A DNA stretch of 64,000 bases from Brotaphodocola catenula (GTDB lineage: Bacteria; Bacillota; Clostridia; Lachnospirales; Lachnospiraceae): NCBI GenBank assembly GCA_020686985.1, contig JAJEPU010000002.1:1-64000 (forward strand), in the 5' to 3' direction. Numbering within the stretch: position 1 is the stretch's first letter; each line of letters starts with the position of its first letter. Shown here piece by piece: positions 16,807 through 25,918 of the stretch. The notes beneath the pieces were generated by a model. That model was not told the DNA's origin and did no database searches. It worked only from the letters and a program-made list of their open reading frames with translations. Made by a program: the position numbers and the translations under genes.

Positions 16807-18213
16807 ATGAATACAACATTTAATGAGGAACTGTATCTGACAAATGAGACGGGACGCATGCTCTACCACAAGTATGCAGAGCATATGCCGATTATCGATT
16901 ACCACTGCCATCTTCAGCCGAAGGAGATCTACGAGAACCGTCAGTTCGAGGACATCGGTGAGATGTGGCTTTCCGGCGATCACTATAAATGGCGTGCGAT
17001 GAGAACGTTCGGCATTGAGGAAAAGTACATCACCGGCACAAAGACGACTTACTATGAGAAGTACATGAAGTTTGCTGAGATTCTCCCGCAGATGATCGGA
17101 AATCCGATCTACATCTGGTGCGCACTCGAACTTAAGCGTTTCTTCGGAATCGACGAACCACTGAGTGCGAGGAATGCCGACGAGATCTATAAGCGCACAA
17201 AGGCAATGATTCAGGAGAAGAACATCACGCCAAGATGGTGTATGGAAATCTCCAATGTCGAGCTTGCAAGCACGACCGAGGACCCGATCGATGATCTTCA
17301 CTATCACATCGCACTGAAAGAGGATCCGTCCTTAAAGACGCGCATCATCACCGCTTTCCGCCCGGATAAGGCAATGTTCCTTCGTGACAAGGAGTTTGGC
17401 ACCTATGTAAAGACACTCGGTCAGGTTGCAGGAGTCGAAATAGTGACGTTTAAGGATTTGATTGGTGCACTTGAGTCCCGCCTTCAGTATTTCCAGAAAG
17501 TGACCGGAACGACGGTATCCGATGATGGAATTCCGGATTTCACCTGGGTGGACGCGACCGAGGAGGAGATCGAGACAATCTTTGAGAAGGCAGTCGCAGG
17601 TGAGCCACTGACAAAGAGAGAGGATGACCAGTACCGCAGTGCTTTCCTCTACGAGATGGGAAAACTCTACTGCAAGAATGGATATGTGATGCAACTTCAC
17701 ATTGGAACATATCTGAATGCGAACCGCAAATACGTCGCAAGCGTCGGAAAGAGCACCGGTTTTGACTGTGCCGATGACTCGACTCAGGTACAGAGTGTCG
17801 GAGAGCTTTTGAATCGTCTGACCCTCGATGATATGCTGCCGAAGACAATTTTGTACTGTCTTAACGGGACAGATACGGAAAATTATGCTATATTGGCAGC
17901 AGGATTCTGTGAAAAGGGAACAAAGGCGAAGGTTCAGTTGGGTGCGCCGTGGTGGTTCCATGATCAGGTATACGGAATCGACAGGCAGTTGCGTGCAGCT
18001 TCTAACCTCTATCCGGTCAGCCTTTCTGTCGGAATGTTGACGGACAGCAGAAGTTTTCTGTCCTATCCGCGCCATGAATTGTATCGCCGTGTGCTGTGCA
18101 ATTTCTTCGGTGAGCTTGTGGAGAGAGGAGAGTATTTCTCCGGAGAAGAGGAGCTGGCAAAGACGATCCAGAATATTTGCTACAACAATGTAAAAGAGTA
18201 TTTTGGCTTTTAA
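16807..18213 (+). CDS. uxaC: Uronate (glucuronate/galacturonate) isomerase
   Basis: A 468-aa amidohydrolase-superfamily isomerase converting D-galacturonate to D-tagaturonate and D-glucuronate to D-fructuronate in the cytosol. The N-terminal DYHCHLQPKEI (HxH metal motif near residues 35-37) is diagnostic. Other family segments include FFGIDEPLS, VMQLHIGTYLNAN with a conserved His, and LGAPWWFHD. Its length matches E. coli UxaC. ATG 16807 follows AGGAGG at 16791-16796. It ends the catabolic gene run, and the LacI-type regulator follows after 155 bases. Confidence 0.96.
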   Translation: MNTTFNEELYLTNETGRMLYHKYAEHMPIIDYHCHLQPKEIYENRQFEDIGEMWLSGDHYKWRAMRTFGIEEKYITGTKTTYYEKYMKFAEILPQMIGNPIYIWCALELKRFFGIDEPLSARNADEIYKRTKAMIQEKNITPRWCMEISNVELASTTEDPIDDLHYHIALKEDPSLKTRIITAFRPDKAMFLRDKEFGTYVKTLGQVAGVEIVTFKDLIGALESRLQYFQKVTGTTVSDDGIPDFTWVDATEEEIETIFEKAVAGEPLTKREDDQYRSAFLYEMGKLYCKNGYVMQLHIGTYLNANRKYVASVGKSTGFDCADDSTQVQSVGELLNRLTLDDMLPKTILYCLNGTDTENYAILAAGFCEKGTKAKVQLGAPWWFHDQVYGIDRQLRAASNLYPVSLSVGMLTDSRSFLSYPRHELYRRVLCNFFGELVERGEYFSGEEELAKTIQNICYNNVKEYFGF

Positions 18214-18368
18214 TAGAATTGGAATGTTGGTTTGCAATGAAATTCTGAGGAAGATTGCATGATCGTGCCTAATAAATAGAAAAAAGAATGAATGATGAAG
18301 GAATCATGCATAAAAAAATTATGCAGTGAATGATGCAAGGATTATGTGATGTTCGGAGGATGAAAATA

Positions 18369-19466
18369 ATGAAGCGCAGAGTAACGATCAAGGATATTGC
18401 GGCGGAGGCAGGAGTGTCACTGGGAACAGTCCATTTGGCTCTCAGTGACAAGCCCGGCGTGGGAGCGGTTACCCGTGAACGGATTCGCCGGATTGCGAAA
18501 GAGATGGACTATCATCCCAATACGGTGGCGTCCTCTCTGAAGCGAAAGACACTGCATCTGGCAGTTTGTTTTCCGGAGGTGGCAGGAGACAACCGCTACT
18601 ACTATCCGCAACTTTGGAATGGATTTCGTACCTATAAGGAGAGTATTCAAGATTTTAATATCTCGATTCGCGAGTTTGCCTATCCGGAAAATGGAGATGG
18701 GCGGTCGATCGATTTTCAGAAACGGCAGAGAATTGTGTTGAAAGAACTGGAAGAACTTCTCGAGAACGGGAAGCTGGATGGTCTTGTGATCCACGGAAAT
18801 CGATGTCCGTTCAGTGCCGAGAAGCTCCACTCCTATGTGGATCGGGGGCTGGCACTCGGACTTCTTGACACGGATATGCCGGAGAGTGGACGACTTTTCT
18901 GTGTATCGGCAGATTATGACATCATTGGAAGAACGATGGCGGAGATTGTGATGAACCGGATTCCCTACTGTGGAAGCATTCTTCTCTGTGCCGGAATTCG
19001 GGATTATCCCTCCCACAAGCGGATTGAGGATGGATTTGATGCCTACATGAGAGAGAATCATTTTGATAATCTGATCTACCGGGAGTATTCCAACCTGATC
19101 TGCGAGGAGAACTACCAGAAGATTCTTGAGCATGTGAGACGACCGGATTTGGCAGCGGCCTGCTGTGTCTCATCCCGAACGAGTGTGATGCTCGCACAGG
19201 CGTTAAGAGAGTGCGGAAAAGCGGGAAAAATCGTGGCGATCGGGAGTGACATTTTTGAGGAGAACAAAAAAGCTCTTCAGGAAGGCGTCTTTCAGAACCT
19301 GATCCAGAAAAATCCGTTTGCTCAGGCCTACATGGCGACTCGTCTTTTGGTGGACTATCTTTTGAAAGATATGCGGTCGGAGGAATCCTTTGTGGTCGGA
19401 AGCCAGATTGTATTTCGGAGCAATCTGTCGTTGTTTGAGAGAAATTCTGTGCGCTTCTTGGAATAA
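18369..19466 (+). CDS. LacI/GalR-family regulator of the uronate genes
   Basis: 365 aa. The N-terminal helix-turn-helix (VTIKDIAAEAGVSLGTVHLA, residues 5-24) is unusual in reading TVHLAL where most LacI proteins have TVSRVL, so DNA specificity may be altered. The C-terminal domain is effector-binding. ATG 18369 is chosen because GGAGG at 18355-18359 has a 9-base spacer; an ATG at 18360 directly abuts that site. It sits between uxaC and the oligogalacturonide lyase and probably controls both, acting at AACGTT-centred sites near 10.0 and 10.2 kb. TGCATAA/TTATGCA arms at 18307-18325 could be its own operator. Confidence 0.9.
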   Translation: MKRRVTIKDIAAEAGVSLGTVHLALSDKPGVGAVTRERIRRIAKEMDYHPNTVASSLKRKTLHLAVCFPEVAGDNRYYYPQLWNGFRTYKESIQDFNISIREFAYPENGDGRSIDFQKRQRIVLKELEELLENGKLDGLVIHGNRCPFSAEKLHSYVDRGLALGLLDTDMPESGRLFCVSADYDIIGRTMAEIVMNRIPYCGSILLCAGIRDYPSHKRIEDGFDAYMRENHFDNLIYREYSNLICEENYQKILEHVRRPDLAAACCVSSRTSVMLAQALRECGKAGKIVAIGSDIFEENKKALQEGVFQNLIQKNPFAQAYMATRLLVDYLLKDMRSEESFVVGSQIVFRSNLSLFERNSVRFLE

Positions 19467-19484
19467 GAGAGGATGGATTTCAAG

Positions 19485-20840
19485 ATGAGTCATAGTCATA
19501 TGCAGGAGAACCAGGTATTAGAAAATAAGATGCCAAAGAATCAGGCACAGAAAGTAGAGCAGAGGCCATTAAATGGCAGAGTTCTCGTCAGTGATTGCCT
19601 TGGACGGCAGGAGTTCAATACCCAGCTTTTGTATTTCACCTGCTCCTCGCTCGCAGAGAATGATGAGAGAATTTACCTGATCAGCGATCGCGGTGGCAGT
19701 CCAAATGTCGTGTGCAGGGACATGTTTACGGGGCAGGAGACAACGCTGACAGACAACAAGAAGGGCATTTTAAAAAGCTATGTGTATTTCGACGGAACCT
19801 TCAACGAGGGTCTTGGAAAGGCGAGTGTCTGCCTTGATTATAAGAAAGAGATCATCTATTACATTCAGGATGACAAAATCTGCAAGGCAGATCGTTTCGG
19901 CAATCGCAAGGAGCTCAACCGCGTTCCAGACGGACGCATGACGGCATTCACCCATGTCAGTCTCGATGGAAAACGCCTCTGTGTGCCGATGACTGATGGA
20001 AGATGCTTGGATTTTGACCCGGAGACCGAGGGATCCGGACTTGACAAACGCCCGGTCTATGACATTGATGGTCGTGTTCAGAAGGAGAATTTGAGCAGTT
20101 ATCTCTGTGTCTATGATACGGAGAGCGGAGAACTGCTCTATGAGAAGCAGGTTCCGAAGTGCTGGATCACCCATGTACAGTTCAATCCGGTTGATCCGGA
20201 GAAGATCATGTACAACCACGAGTGGTCGAGCTTTGATTGCGGAATCCGCCGAATCTGGATGTATGATCACGCTTCCGATACGATCACGAGAATCCGCACT
20301 GAGGGCACAGATACGCTCGGAAATCCGGGTGGATATGCGAGAAAAGCCGGAGACTGGGTCTGCCATGAGATGTGGAGTGACGACGGAAAGACGATCATTT
20401 ACCACGGTGGATATGAGAACGGACCGGCGATGGTAGGAAAGTATGAGCTTGCTTCGGGTAAATACTGGGAGATCGCTCTGCCGGATGATTACAATGCATA
20501 CGGACATTTCACGATGGATCACAGAGGAAATCTCGTCTGTGACGGATATTTCAAATATCCGTGGGAGATCAAGAAAGTGCGCGAAAACAGCACGGACAAC
20601 GGACCGGACCCGCACAAGAAGGACGCCGAGTACATCTGCAAGGTGCTTCCAGACTGGGAGAATGGTGTGCTTGAATGGATTCCGCTGTGCAAGCATGAGA
20701 GCGACTGGCTTGGTCAGGATGCACATCCGCATCCGATTTACAGTCATACCTCCGACCGCATTTTCTTCAACAGCCGGATGGACAAGAAGGTCAACGTGTA
20801 CTGCGTATCGGCAAAGACACCGGAGTATTTACATGAATAA
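19485..20840 (+). CDS. ogl: Oligogalacturonide lyase (PL22-type)
   Basis: About 451 aa, a seven-bladed beta-propeller lyase that cleaves unsaturated di- and oligogalacturonates in the cytosol to 4-deoxy-5-hexulose uronate and galacturonate. Family signatures are QFNPVDPEKIMYNHEW, the VCHEMWSDDGK motif with a catalytic-type His, YGHFTMDHRGNLV, and GQDAHPHP, whose Gln and two His match the metal ligands of characterised PL22 enzymes. No signal peptide is visible. The start is ambiguous: ATG 19485 or ATG 19473, with GAGAGG at 19467-19472. It follows the LacI regulator by only 18 bases and provides the clearest evidence that this island processes pectin. Confidence 0.87.
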   Translation: MSHSHMQENQVLENKMPKNQAQKVEQRPLNGRVLVSDCLGRQEFNTQLLYFTCSSLAENDERIYLISDRGGSPNVVCRDMFTGQETTLTDNKKGILKSYVYFDGTFNEGLGKASVCLDYKKEIIYYIQDDKICKADRFGNRKELNRVPDGRMTAFTHVSLDGKRLCVPMTDGRCLDFDPETEGSGLDKRPVYDIDGRVQKENLSSYLCVYDTESGELLYEKQVPKCWITHVQFNPVDPEKIMYNHEWSSFDCGIRRIWMYDHASDTITRIRTEGTDTLGNPGGYARKAGDWVCHEMWSDDGKTIIYHGGYENGPAMVGKYELASGKYWEIALPDDYNAYGHFTMDHRGNLVCDGYFKYPWEIKKVRENSTDNGPDPHKKDAEYICKVLPDWENGVLEWIPLCKHESDWLGQDAHPHPIYSHTSDRIFFNSRMDKKVNVYCVSAKTPEYLHE

Positions 20841-20852
20841 ATAAAGGTTCAG

Positions 20853-20885
20853 GCGGGGAATCCAATCTGCGGATTCCCCGTTTTT
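20853..20885 (+). terminator. Terminator after oligogalacturonide lyase
   Basis: CGGGGAATCC pairs with GGATTCCCCG over a seven-base loop, followed by five Ts. Confidence 0.92.
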
Positions 20886-20887
20886 CA

Positions 20888-20903
20888 TTTCATAGGAAAT
20901 TGC
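20888..20903. repeat. Terminator-adjacent palindrome, copy B (left arm only)
   Basis: TTTCATAGGAAATTGC lies right after the terminator T-run. It equals the left arm and loop of the fuller copies at 46523 and 58658, but the right arm is missing. Confidence 0.5.
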
Positions 20904-20922
20904 TGACAAAAAAATAACAAAT

Positions 20923-20938
20923 ATGACAAAATTGTCAT
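20923..20938. promoter_or_regulatory. Palindromic operator-like site upstream of the CitMHS transporter
   Basis: ATGACAA and TTGTCAT form a 16-bp near-perfect palindrome about 100 bases upstream of the transporter start. The bound regulator is unknown; the downstream response regulator is one candidate. Confidence 0.4.
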
Positions 20939-21038
20939 TTTTCCGTCATGATCCATTAAGGTTCCTCCTGTAAAATAAAAATCAAGTAAGAGAAAAAATA
21001 ATAAAAGAAATGGAATGGAGCGAGAGGAGGAGTTTTTT

Positions 21039-22340
21039 ATGGTTGCAGTAATTGGTTTTCTGATGATCATCGCGATTGTCGCCCTGCTTTTAAAGGGAAA
21101 AATGTCACCGATCGTTGTTCTGGCAGTTGTGCCGACGATTGCAGCGCTGATTCTTGGATTTGCCCCTGTGGATATCATGGGATTCATCGCAGACGGAATC
21201 AAGACAACGACCAGCAACGGTATTTTGTTTATCTTTTCCGTTATTTACTTCGGAGTACTTTCCGATACCGGATTGTTTGATGTGATTGTGGGATGGCTGG
21301 TAAAGCGTGCAGGTAACAACGTTATCGCCGTTACCGTTGTCACTGCCCTGATCGCAACGATCGCACATCTCGACGGAACGACAGCCGTTACTGTTTTAAT
21401 CACAATCCCGGCGATGTATCCGGTTTACAAGAAGATGAAGATTGATCCGAGAATTCTTCTGTGTATCACCGGTGCGTGCATGGGCGTTATGAACCTGCTT
21501 CCGTGGGGTGGTCCGACTGCAAGAGCTGCAACCGTTCTTCAGATGGATGCAACCGAGCTGTGGCATATGCTGATCCCGATTCAGGTTGTAGGACTGATTA
21601 TGAACATCGCGCTTGCTGTTGTACTCGGCATGGTTGCAATCAAGCAGGGCGCAGGTGCTGGCAAGGGTGAGGTTGTTGCAGAGGATACAAAGGAGAAGGC
21701 AGAGACGGATTCTTTAAGAAAATCCAATGCGTTCTTAATTTTTAACTTCCTGCTGACCGTCGGCGTTATCGCCCTTCTGTCTACTGGAATCGGTAAATCT
21801 TATGTAGTTTTCATGTTGGGTCTGTGTGTTCTGCTTGCAGTCAACTACCCGGATCAGAAGACTCAGGACAAGCTTGTAAAGAAGCATGCTCCGGCAGCAT
21901 TGGCGATCTCCGCAACCTTGTTTGCAGCGGGTGCAATGGTCGGTGTGTTCGATGGAACCGGAATGCTTGAGGCAATGGCAAGCGCAATCATGGCAATCAT
22001 TCCGTCCGCATTCGGAAAGTTCATCCACCTGATCTTCGGTGTTCTGGCACTTCCGCTTGGACTTTGCATTGGTACAGATGCATACTTCTACGGAATCATG
22101 CCTCTGGTTATGCAGGTTGGTGAGACCTACGGTGTGGCATCTTTGAATACCGCACTGACAATGATCATCGGTAAGAACCTTGCACTGATGGTAAGCCCGC
22201 TTGTTCCGGCAACTTATCTGGCAATCGGTCTGACTGGAACCGAGCTGAAAGATCACATGAAATTCAGCATTCCGCCATACTTCTTTGTGAGCTGTATCAT
22301 GCTTTTACTTGGAGTGGTTCTTGGAATTATTACGGTATAA
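21039..22340 (+). CDS. CitMHS-family citrate (organic acid)/cation symporter
   Basis: A 433-aa polytopic membrane protein with about 11-12 hydrophobic segments. The pattern fits the CitMHS (citrate-metal:proton symporter) family: DTGLFD near residue 80, IAHLDGTTAVTVLITIPAMYP near 105-125, NLLPWGGPTARAA near 150, and GTDAYFYGIMPL near 350. Bacillus homologues import citrate as a Mg2+ or Ca2+ complex, but homologues beside sugar-acid genes may carry other acids. ATG 21039 follows AGGAGG at 21025-21030 with an 8-base spacer. A terminator follows it, and then a two-component system that may regulate it. Confidence 0.85.
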   Translation: MVAVIGFLMIIAIVALLLKGKMSPIVVLAVVPTIAALILGFAPVDIMGFIADGIKTTTSNGILFIFSVIYFGVLSDTGLFDVIVGWLVKRAGNNVIAVTVVTALIATIAHLDGTTAVTVLITIPAMYPVYKKMKIDPRILLCITGACMGVMNLLPWGGPTARAATVLQMDATELWHMLIPIQVVGLIMNIALAVVLGMVAIKQGAGAGKGEVVAEDTKEKAETDSLRKSNAFLIFNFLLTVGVIALLSTGIGKSYVVFMLGLCVLLAVNYPDQKTQDKLVKKHAPAALAISATLFAAGAMVGVFDGTGMLEAMASAIMAIIPSAFGKFIHLIFGVLALPLGLCIGTDAYFYGIMPLVMQVGETYGVASLNTALTMIIGKNLALMVSPLVPATYLAIGLTGTELKDHMKFSIPPYFFVSCIMLLLGVVLGIITV

Positions 22341-22387
22341 GAGCTAATTTTTATTACAATTTTCGACTTTTGACATATTAAAAAAAT

Positions 22388-22436
22388 GGGTGGAGATTAA
22401 ACAGTGCGAGCGTGCTGAATGGTCTCCGCCTGTTTT
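22388..22436 (+). terminator. Terminator after the CitMHS gene
   Basis: GGGTGGAGA pairs with TCTCCGCC across a 26-base loop, followed by TGTTTT. The stem is good and the U-tract is short. Confidence 0.65.
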
Positions 22437-22501
22437 GTGTGTTATGAAAAATAAGATTCTCGTAACAAAATGGGGGAGCATCCTGTGAAATATCGGAGAG
22501 A

Positions 22502-22546
22502 ATCTTGTGCATGATCTTGTGCATGTTGGACCGATCTTGCTATAAT
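22502..22546 (+). promoter_or_regulatory. Promoter with tandem 12-bp direct repeat upstream of the two-component genes
   Basis: ATCTTGTGCATG occurs twice back to back (22502-22513 and 22514-22525). The second copy contains TTGTGC, placed 18 bases before TATAAT at 22541-22546. Tandem direct repeats overlapping a -35 region are typical OmpR-family binding sites, so autoregulation is plausible. The remaining DNA in 22437-22700 shows no gene. Confidence 0.55.
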
Positions 22547-22700
22547 TGATGTGACAGAAACGCTCAATAGACCATCGAAGTGTTTTTTAATTTTTATGAT
22601 ATGGATCATGGATAGAGACAATAAAAAGATATTAAATGGAAGATATGGAAGATAAGGGAAAAGAAAACCAGATTTTAACGGGAGAGAGGGATGACGGAAT

Positions 22701-23387
22701 ATGAACGCAGAAGAGATTCTTGTAGTGGACGATGAGAGGGCAATCCGGCTTGCGATCCGGACAGCGCTGGCGCGCGAGGGCATGCATGTGACCGAGGCCT
22801 CGGACGGGGATGAGGCGCTTGAACTGCTCCAGAAACAGCAATTTCATCTGGTGATTCTTGATGTAATGATGGAGCGGGTCGGTGGTTATCAGGTGCTCCA
22901 GAGCATGCGAGCTTCGGGGGACAACACGCCGGTGATGATGCTCTCAGGAAAATCGGATGAGATGGATCAGGTGCTCGGACTTGGATTTGGCGCGGACAGT
23001 TATCTGACGAAACCATTTCACATTGCAGTTTTGATTCAGACAGTTAAGGCATTGATTCGCAGAAGCCAGATTTACAGCCAGATGGCGCCGTCTGCGATTC
23101 AGAGAGGTCCGTTCACGGTCGACACCGTGAAGATGGAGTGCCTGAGAAATGGAAAACCGTTGAATTTCACGGCGAGGGAGCAGGCACTCTTTCGCTTTCT
23201 GATGGAAAATCCAGGTCAGGTGTTCACGAAGGCACAACTTTACATGCAGGTCTGGAATGAGGCGATCGTGGACGACAATACGATCACGGTCTATGTGAAG
23301 CGGATTCGCGACAAGATCGAGGATGACCCGAAGAATCCGGACTATTTAAAGACAGTTCGTGGAATCGGCTACAAGATGGATCTGTGA
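22701..23387 (+). CDS. OmpR-family response regulator
   Basis: 228 aa. The receiver domain spans residues 1-118 with the acidic pair D10/D11, phospho-acceptor D54 (VILDVMM) and the conserved Lys in LTKPF. The winged-helix DNA-binding domain occupies about 130-228 (NFTAREQALFRFLMENPGQVFTK, TVYVKRIRDKIE, VRGIGYKM). It is the cytosolic transcription factor partner of the sensor kinase encoded 44 bases downstream. Targets may include its own promoter, the CitMHS gene upstream, or the secreted protein gene downstream; this is inferred from proximity only. Confidence 0.95.
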   Translation: MNAEEILVVDDERAIRLAIRTALAREGMHVTEASDGDEALELLQKQQFHLVILDVMMERVGGYQVLQSMRASGDNTPVMMLSGKSDEMDQVLGLGFGADSYLTKPFHIAVLIQTVKALIRRSQIYSQMAPSAIQRGPFTVDTVKMECLRNGKPLNFTAREQALFRFLMENPGQVFTKAQLYMQVWNEAIVDDNTITVYVKRIRDKIEDDPKNPDYLKTVRGIGYKMDL

Positions 23388-23431
23388 GTGGAAACTGCAA
23401 AAGGCATGAATGAAGGGAGACAGATAGAGGA

Positions 23432-25840
23432 ATGAAGAATCTGAACGCATGGTTGAACTCATGGGTGAAAAAGTACGTCACGGAACTCGTTTCTATTCTG
23501 TTGATTGCACTGCTGTCGCTTGCGATGGTTGTTGCCTGTCTGACGTTTTATCGGAGGTATCGGGAATCGATGATTCGGACAGAGGAAAGCCAGCTTCTGA
23601 CGATTGCGGGTGTGATCGGAAACAACTTGAGTTCCTATCTGAATTCGGAATTGAAGCAGATTGATCTTTATTATGAAGATTTCGATGATCTGGAAAGTCG
23701 GTTCGGCGATTTGAGTCAAGGCGATTCAAATCAAATTGAGGATCAGACTGAAGACCAAGACGAGATCAGGAATCAGACGGATAGCTCAGTTGGGAGCCAA
23801 AATGAGGGAAAGACGGAAACTTTGGCTGAGAATCAGAGTGTTCTCTCAGCAAAGATCAGTGAGACGGAGCGCAAAATTCGCAGACAGACGGGATATTTCC
23901 TGCGTGAGAGCGAGGGGCTTTACGATCAGATCCTTCTTGATACTCCGAATGGAGAGACGTATTCGTATCTGACCGATCATGCAGAAATTTTGAGTACAGC
24001 CTCGAGTGCGTGGGAACAGATTGAGGAGGCAGGGAAAACAAGCGGGGAGATGACCGACCAGAGGGGAAATTCGCAGGCAGAGATTGTCGGAAAGCAGTTT
24101 TCACAGCAGAACGGATGGTACGAGATGAAGATTGCGAAGAAGATCGTCACGCAGGAGGGCGAGTATGTGCTCCTGTTTTCGATGGATCTGCATCGCATTT
24201 ACCAGAAGATTGTCGAGCCGGTCAAGATCGGAGAGAATGGCTATTCGGTCGTGAAAGACCAGAATCTTGATATTATTATGCATCATGCGACGGATCAGAT
24301 CGGAATGGACGCTGTCAAGGGGCGGAGTCTGCGTTACCCGTCTCTGAATTTAACGAGCCTGGATTCATGGGTTGAGCGCCAGACAAAAGAAGATTCCGGA
24401 ACAGGACTTCTTGACAGCTATGTCTGGGATGACCCGTCCCTGCCGGCTGTGCGAAGGATTGTCGCGTTCACGGTCATTTACATTCAGGGAGAGCGGTGGA
24501 TTGTGAACTCAACTCTGCCGATGGAGGAGCTTGACAGTCCGTTAAACCGGATGATGGCGGTTCTCGTCGGAATTGTAATGTTTTATGTTCTCGTGCTCGT
24601 CTTTGCGACACGGATGATCCTCAAAAATCGCTTTCTTGCAGTTTCCCAACAGAAAGAGATTTCTTATTTGAAGGAAATCAATCAGGGGATGGAACTGCTT
24701 GCGCGAAAGAATGATGAAATCCGCCATTACCAGAGAATTCAGTCTCTCGGCATGATGGCAAGCCATATCGCGCATGAATTCAACAATTATCTGACACCGG
24801 TGCTGATCTACTCGGAACTTCTTGAGAACGACGAGAGCATTTCCGAGGAAAATCTGGAGATGATTCGGGAGATCACACGCTCGGTCGACAAGGCATCGAA
24901 TCTTTCGAGGGAGCTTCTGGCATTTTCGAGACAGGATATGGGAGTTCGGCTTGAAAAACTGGATTTTACGGAGGAGACGAACAGTGCGCTGATGGTTGTG
25001 CGCCAGCTTGCGCCGTCTGCGATCACATTTCGGGCGGAAATCACTGAGGAGAGCCTTTTTATCTGGGGACGGCGCGGAATGGCAGAGCATATTTTAATGA
25101 ACCTGTGCAAAAATGCATTTCAGGCGATGGAACATTCAGAAAAAAAGATTTTAACGGTCTCGCTAAAGAGGGAAGATTTAAAGCAGAAAGAGGGGAAGAT
25201 GATCTGTCTGCGGGTTTCCGATACGGGATGTGGAATCAGCGAGAGTGCGCGCCAGCAGATCTTTGAGCCGTTCTACACAACGAAGGGGTCGAGACAGGGA
25301 ACCGGTCTTGGACTTTCGGTTGTCCAAAACATGATCCGCTCAGTGGACGGAAGGATCGAGGTGAAGAGTGAGCAGGATCAGGGAACGTGTTTTGAGCTGT
25401 ATATTCCAGAGTATCAGGCAGATCCACAGAGCGATCAGAAGAAAGATAAGGACGGACGCAAGCGCCTTAAATCCGTCTCGAGGATTGCGATTGTATCGTC
25501 GGATGAGAGGCTGCGGAAAATGAAGGGAACGGCGCGAGGAAGCCGTTACAGCATTGATCTGTACGAGCATCCGGCTGTTCTCATCGACAAGGTTCAGAAA
25601 AATCCGGAGCTCTATGAGATGGTGGTTGCGGATTATATGATTCCGATGATGAACGGAATCGAGCTTTGTGAGATCCTGCGCAGAGTCAACCCGGAGATCC
25701 GCCTGATCCTGACTTCTGATCAGGTAGAGACTGATTTTGAGTGGTATCGAAACAATGGAATGATTGATCGTTTTATGACGAAAACGGAATTTAAGGAAGA
25801 TTTTCAACATATTCTGCAAGAAAATTGTAAGCCAATGTAA
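23432..25840 (+). CDS. Hybrid sensor histidine kinase with extracytoplasmic sensor and C-terminal receiver-like domain
   Basis: 802 aa. A membrane helix at about residues 19-41, an extracytoplasmic region of about 330 residues and a second helix at about 370-393 are followed by cytosolic kinase domains. The outer region contains a Gln/Glu/Asp/Asn/Ser-rich stretch (about 95-135) and a Cache-like portion (GENGYSVVKDQNLDIIMH). The phospho-acceptor is H448 in IAHEFNN. The ATPase domain shows NLCKNAFQA (N box), DTGCGIS (G1) and GTGLGLSVV (G2). A C-terminal receiver-like domain (about 690-800) keeps the Asp (VADYMIP) and a Lys (MTKTEF), but its first acidic cluster reads SSDE. It pairs with the OmpR-type regulator upstream. 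Confidence 0.92.
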   Translation: MKNLNAWLNSWVKKYVTELVSILLIALLSLAMVVACLTFYRRYRESMIRTEESQLLTIAGVIGNNLSSYLNSELKQIDLYYEDFDDLESRFGDLSQGDSNQIEDQTEDQDEIRNQTDSSVGSQNEGKTETLAENQSVLSAKISETERKIRRQTGYFLRESEGLYDQILLDTPNGETYSYLTDHAEILSTASSAWEQIEEAGKTSGEMTDQRGNSQAEIVGKQFSQQNGWYEMKIAKKIVTQEGEYVLLFSMDLHRIYQKIVEPVKIGENGYSVVKDQNLDIIMHHATDQIGMDAVKGRSLRYPSLNLTSLDSWVERQTKEDSGTGLLDSYVWDDPSLPAVRRIVAFTVIYIQGERWIVNSTLPMEELDSPLNRMMAVLVGIVMFYVLVLVFATRMILKNRFLAVSQQKEISYLKEINQGMELLARKNDEIRHYQRIQSLGMMASHIAHEFNNYLTPVLIYSELLENDESISEENLEMIREITRSVDKASNLSRELLAFSRQDMGVRLEKLDFTEETNSALMVVRQLAPSAITFRAEITEESLFIWGRRGMAEHILMNLCKNAFQAMEHSEKKILTVSLKREDLKQKEGKMICLRVSDTGCGISESARQQIFEPFYTTKGSRQGTGLGLSVVQNMIRSVDGRIEVKSEQDQGTCFELYIPEYQADPQSDQKKDKDGRKRLKSVSRIAIVSSDERLRKMKGTARGSRYSIDLYEHPAVLIDKVQKNPELYEMVVADYMIPMMNGIELCEILRRVNPEIRLILTSDQVETDFEWYRNNGMIDRFMTKTEFKEDFQHILQENCKPM

Positions 25841-25851
25841 GAGAATCGTTC

Positions 25852-25879
25852 TTGCACCTTTGACATATCATGCTATGAT
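25852..25879 (+). promoter_or_regulatory. Promoter upstream of the secreted GH-A-like protein
   Basis: TTGCAC (25852-25857) and TATGAT (25874-25879) are 16 bases apart, about 40 bases before the TTG start. It begins only a dozen bases after the kinase stop codon. Confidence 0.5.
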
Positions 25880-25918
25880 AGAGGATGTGAAAAAGGCAGA
25901 GATTGGAGGCAGAAGAAG

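Noticed and set aside
19770..20747. Long minus-strand open frame opposite oligogalacturonide lyase
   Set aside because: No recognisable domain or start signal; the plus strand encodes conserved PL22 motifs throughout.
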